Below, in pieces: positions 61,109 to 64,000 of a DNA stretch of 64,000 nucleotides (position 1 is its first letter; each line of letters opens with the position of its first letter). This stretch comes from Burkholderiaceae bacterium (GTDB lineage Bacteria; Pseudomonadota; Gammaproteobacteria; Burkholderiales; Burkholderiaceae_E), in contig JACKLP010000002.1 of the NCBI GenBank assembly GCA_024235875.1, positions 1-64,000 of the forward strand, read 5' to 3'. The notes under the pieces are model-generated. The model did no database searches. It was given only the letters and a program-made list of their open reading frames with translations, and was not told the DNA's origin. The position numbers and the translations under genes were made by a program.

Positions 61109-63409
61109 ATGTCCGTTCGCCCCGATTTTCCGGTGCCCGATGATCTGAGCGATCCGCCGACCGCCGTGCTGTTGCCTGCCCGGCAAACGTTGGACCGGAT
61201 CGCCGAAAGTGCGCGCGATGGCGCGCCGCGATCGCCAACGCCGAAACCGACCGCCGAGGCATCGGTTCGCGACCAGGCCGCGCGTCAATGGAAGATCGAC
61301 GCACGCGACGTGGCCGAGGACCCGTTGCTGTCCTGCCTCTACGAGCTGACGCGCATACTTGGCAGACCGACCTCGCGCGAGGGCCTGGTCGCCGGCCTGC
61401 CGCTCGAGAACGATCGCCTGACCCCGAAGTTGCTGCTGCGCGCGGCGAACCGGGCCGGCTTCGTCGCGAAGATCAGTCGCCACCCGATCGACCGGCGCAT
61501 GGCCCCCTTGTGTCCGGCCATTGCGCTGCTCTCCGACGAGCGCGCGGTGGTGATCACCGAGATCGACCGCGACCGGCGCATCGCTCGGGTGGTCTATCCG
61601 CAGGCGCCCGGCGAACAGGTGGAGTTCGAACTTGCCGACCTGGAGGCCCAGTCCACCGGCTTCGTGATCTCGATCAAGAACCAGTACGCGTTCGACGCCC
61701 GCGCGCCCGAGACCCGGAAGTTGGCCGAGGGGCACTGGTTCTGGAGCGCGTTGATCAAGCCCTGGCGCGTGTATCGGGACGTGCTCGTCGCGTCGCTGCT
61801 GATCAACCTGTTCGCGTTGGCAGTCCCGCTGTTCACGATGAACGTCTACGACCGCGTGATTCCCAACAGCGCGGTCGAGACCTTGTGGACCTTCGCGATC
61901 GGTGTGATGGCGGTGCTCGGGTTCGACGTCGCGATGAAGGTATTGCGCGCCCACTTCATCGACGTGGCCGGCAAGCGCGTGGACCACGAGATGTCGTCGC
62001 ATGTGATGGCCAAGGTCATGAACACCCGCCTCGAGGCCCGGCCCGCGTCGGTCGGCTCGTTTGCCGCCAATCTGCGCGCATTCGAGTCGGTGCGTGAATT
62101 CATGACCTCGGCTTCGCTCGGCATGTTGGTGGATCTGCCGTTCGCCCTGCTGTTCGTCGCGGTGATGGCCGCTGTCGGCGGGTGGGCGGCGGCGCCGACG
62201 ATGGTCGCCTTCCCCGTGGTGATCGGCGTCTCGCTGATCGCGCAACGCCGGATGAAGCCGCTGACCGACGCCACCCAGCGAGCCAGCCAGCAAAAGCACG
62301 CGACCCTGATCGAATCCTTGGTCGGGATCGAGCAGATCAAGGCCTTGAACATCGAGGGGCGCACCCAGAAGCGATGGGAGGAGAGCGGCAAGTTGCTCGC
62401 CGAGGTCGGCGCACGCATCAAGTTCTGGAGCGCCCTGGCCGTCAACGTGACGGCGTGGGTGGGCCAGATGGTGACGATCAGCACCGTGGTGCTCGGCGTG
62501 TACCTGATCGCGGACAACGCGATGACCATGGGCGCGCTGATCGCCTGCACCCAGCTCGCGGGTCGGGCGCTGGCGCCGCTGGGCCAGCTTTCGTCGCTAC
62601 TGGTCCAGTACGACAACACGCGTAGCGCCTACGAAGGCGTGGATCGCATGATGACGCTGCCCGAAGAGCGCCAGGCCGACAGCAACTTCGTGATGCGCCC
62701 CCGAATTCGCGGCGCGATCCAGTTCGACAACGTGTCGTTCAGCTACCCGAATGCCGAGCTGCCGGCGCTCGATCGCGTCTCGTTCACGATCCAGCCAGGC
62801 GAGCGTGTCGCCCTGATCGGTCGCATCGGTTCGGGAAAGTCGACGATCGAGAAGCTGCTGATGGGGCTCTATCGTCCAACGGCCGGCACGATCCGCTTCG
62901 ATGGCATCGACGGCAACCAGATCGACCCGGCCCAGATCCGTTCTTCGATCGGCTACGTGCCGCAGGATGTGACGCTGTTCTTCGGGACGCTGCGCGAGAA
63001 CATCGCCATCGCGGCGCCGCTGGCCGATGACTCGGCGGTGCTCAAGGCGGCAGCGCTGGCAGGCATGCGCCAGTTCATCGAACGTCATCCGAAGGGCGTG
63101 AACCTGCCGATCGGTGAGCGCGGCGAGTCGCTCTCGGGTGGACAGAGGCAGTCGGTGGCGATCGCGCGCGCGGTGGTCAACGAGCCGCCGATCCTGATCC
63201 TGGACGAGCCGACCAGCTCGATGGACAGCGACAGCGAGGCTCGCGTGCTTGAGAATCTTCGCAGCTTCAGCGCCGGGCGGACCATGGTGCTGGTCACGCA
63301 CCGGATGACGCTGCTGGACATCGTCGATCGACTGATCGTCGTGGACCAGGGTCGGATCGTGGCCGACGGACCCAAGGACAAGGTGCTGCGCGCACTGAGG
63401 GGCGGCTAG
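61109..63409 (+). CDS. Type I secretion ABC exporter (permease/ATPase, LapB-like)
   Basis: This 766-residue exporter has an N-terminal C39-peptidase-like domain (DPLLSCLYELTRILGRPTS, about residues 70-200). It has no Gln-Cys-Gly catalytic context, so it is probably a substrate-docking domain without protease activity. Residues 210-510 hold six membrane helices (FALAVPLFTMNVYDRVIPNSA). The ATPase has Walker A GRIGSGKST, YVPQDVTLFFGTLREN, signature LSGGQRQSVAIARA and Walker B ILILDEPTSSMD. Along with the fusion protein and TolC-like channel it would secrete the giant protein at 54405. ATG 61109 was chosen because upstream sequence is not protein-like. Confidence 0.9.
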   Translation: MSVRPDFPVPDDLSDPPTAVLLPARQTLDRIAESARDGAPRSPTPKPTAEASVRDQAARQWKIDARDVAEDPLLSCLYELTRILGRPTSREGLVAGLPLENDRLTPKLLLRAANRAGFVAKISRHPIDRRMAPLCPAIALLSDERAVVITEIDRDRRIARVVYPQAPGEQVEFELADLEAQSTGFVISIKNQYAFDARAPETRKLAEGHWFWSALIKPWRVYRDVLVASLLINLFALAVPLFTMNVYDRVIPNSAVETLWTFAIGVMAVLGFDVAMKVLRAHFIDVAGKRVDHEMSSHVMAKVMNTRLEARPASVGSFAANLRAFESVREFMTSASLGMLVDLPFALLFVAVMAAVGGWAAAPTMVAFPVVIGVSLIAQRRMKPLTDATQRASQQKHATLIESLVGIEQIKALNIEGRTQKRWEESGKLLAEVGARIKFWSALAVNVTAWVGQMVTISTVVLGVYLIADNAMTMGALIACTQLAGRALAPLGQLSSLLVQYDNTRSAYEGVDRMMTLPEERQADSNFVMRPRIRGAIQFDNVSFSYPNAELPALDRVSFTIQPGERVALIGRIGSGKSTIEKLLMGLYRPTAGTIRFDGIDGNQIDPAQIRSSIGYVPQDVTLFFGTLRENIAIAAPLADDSAVLKAAALAGMRQFIERHPKGVNLPIGERGESLSGGQRQSVAIARAVVNEPPILILDEPTSSMDSDSEARVLENLRSFSAGRTMVLVTHRMTLLDIVDRLIVVDQGRIVADGPKDKVLRALRGG

Positions 63410-63414
63410 AAGCG

Positions 63415-64000
63415 ATGGGCACCAAGGACGTGACGAAGCAATCGCGCAAGAAGCGACTCGAGTCGGTGTTCGGCGCCGAGGTCGAGGATGCCATCAACGA
63501 GCAAACGCCGATCGGCGGACGCCGAATCATCTGGCTCGCCGCCGCTTGCCTGGGCTGCCTGCTGATCTGGGCATCGATCGCCGAGGTCGACGAGGTCTCG
63601 CGCGGCGAGGGCAAGGTGATCCCTTCGCGCAACGTGCAGGTGGTCCAGAGCATGGACGGCGGCGTGGTCGCCGAGATCCATGCCCGCGAGGGCGCAAGCG
63701 TCAAGCGCGGCCAGCCGCTGCTGCGGATCGAAGCCGTGCGGGCAAAGGCGCAGCGGGGCGAAACACTGGCGCGCATGCTCGCGCAGCGGGTGCGCATGCA
63801 GCGGCTGCTGGCCGAGGCCGCCGGCGACCAGCGAATCTCCTGGGACCCCGATATCGCGCAGGTGGCGCCGGCCATGGTCCGACGCGAGGCCGATCTGTTC
63901 CGGGTTCGCCTGGCCGAGCACCTGGCGGCGCTGACCGCCGCCGACCAGCAGATTCGCCAGCGCACGCAGGAAGCGCGCGAGGCCACGGTGCGCCGTGATT
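63415..64000 (+). CDS. HlyD-family membrane fusion protein of type I secretion, N-terminal part
   Basis: Only the first 195 residues are in the window; the gene runs off the right edge. A cytosolic N-terminus (VFGAEVEDAINEQTP) leads to one membrane helix (RIIWLAAACLGCLLIWASIA). Then come the HlyD landmarks DEVSRGEGKVIPS, VVQSMDGGVVAEIHAREGASVKRGQPLLRI and the start of the periplasmic coiled coil. It bridges the ABC exporter encoded five bases upstream and the outer membrane channel. Confidence 0.92.
   Translation, partial: MGTKDVTKQSRKKRLESVFGAEVEDAINEQTPIGGRRIIWLAAACLGCLLIWASIAEVDEVSRGEGKVIPSRNVQVVQSMDGGVVAEIHAREGASVKRGQPLLRIEAVRAKAQRGETLARMLAQRVRMQRLLAEAAGDQRISWDPDIAQVAPAMVRREADLFRVRLAEHLAALTAADQQIRQRTQEAREATVRRD

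Overview
The window is very GC-rich, with G or C at most third codon positions. It contains no rRNA, tRNA, CRISPR array, integrase or insertion sequence that I can see. The hemE-priA neighbourhood, a Rep helicase, a PhaF-like phasin, PlsB and Gram-negative envelope functions (LpxL-like acyltransferase, TolC-type outer membrane channel, lipoprotein) suggest a proteobacterium, most likely a betaproteobacterium of the Burkholderiales type. That placement is inference from gene content, not a measured phylogeny.

Layout. Positions 1-1850 hold the end of an acyl-CoA synthetase, an SDR-fold protein carrying the exact halohydrin dehalogenase motifs, and a DMT transporter. Positions 2003-7268 hold an alkaline-phosphatase-superfamily enzyme converging on a minus-strand envelope operon of an LpxL-like acyltransferase and two family 2 glycosyltransferases. 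Positions 7537-16971 are mostly core genes: plsB, hemE, priA, a MaoC hydratase and rep. An AT-richer hemE-priA spacer carries DnaA boxes. Positions 17120-26761 are mixed metabolism: a two-subunit aconitase X, a GNAT-cupin fusion, an SDR, a lipoprotein, a class III CoA-transferase, a DyP peroxidase and an acyl-CoA synthetase.

Positions 26761-35246 form a storage-lipid island: a PHA-system protein, acyl-CoA-binding protein, wax ester synthase/DGAT, TetR regulator, patatin, phasin, a two-domain fatty acyl-CoA reductase, a lipase and a conserved unknown. Together these could supply, reduce, esterify, coat and remobilise neutral lipid. Positions 35213-46088 are a nitrogen-scavenging island. A sigma-54 activator is divergent from a long plus-strand gene run: a cyanate-type ABC transporter, cyanase (with all three catalytic residues), a second ABC transporter of the same family, an OsmC-like protein and an acyl-CoA-dehydrogenase-like flavoprotein. 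The intergenic region shows a paired palindrome, an IHF match and a -24/-12 promoter in the textbook order. The second half of this run has no function I can name and may deliver cyanate or another small nitrogen or sulfur compound.

Positions 46120-52211 hold a HisC-like aminotransferase, a flavoprotein dehydrogenase, a MATE exporter, a class II amidotransferase and an RraA-family protein. Positions 52349-64000 are a type I secretion locus: a TolC-like channel with a long C-terminal extension, a 2121-residue surface protein, and the start of the ABC exporter and membrane-fusion genes. The surface protein has about twelve Calx-beta repeats, a His/Asp-rich N-terminal segment, and a DUF1521 self-cleavage domain nested inside one repeat. 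This architecture, the cyanate-linked operon and the halohydrin dehalogenase are the most notable items.
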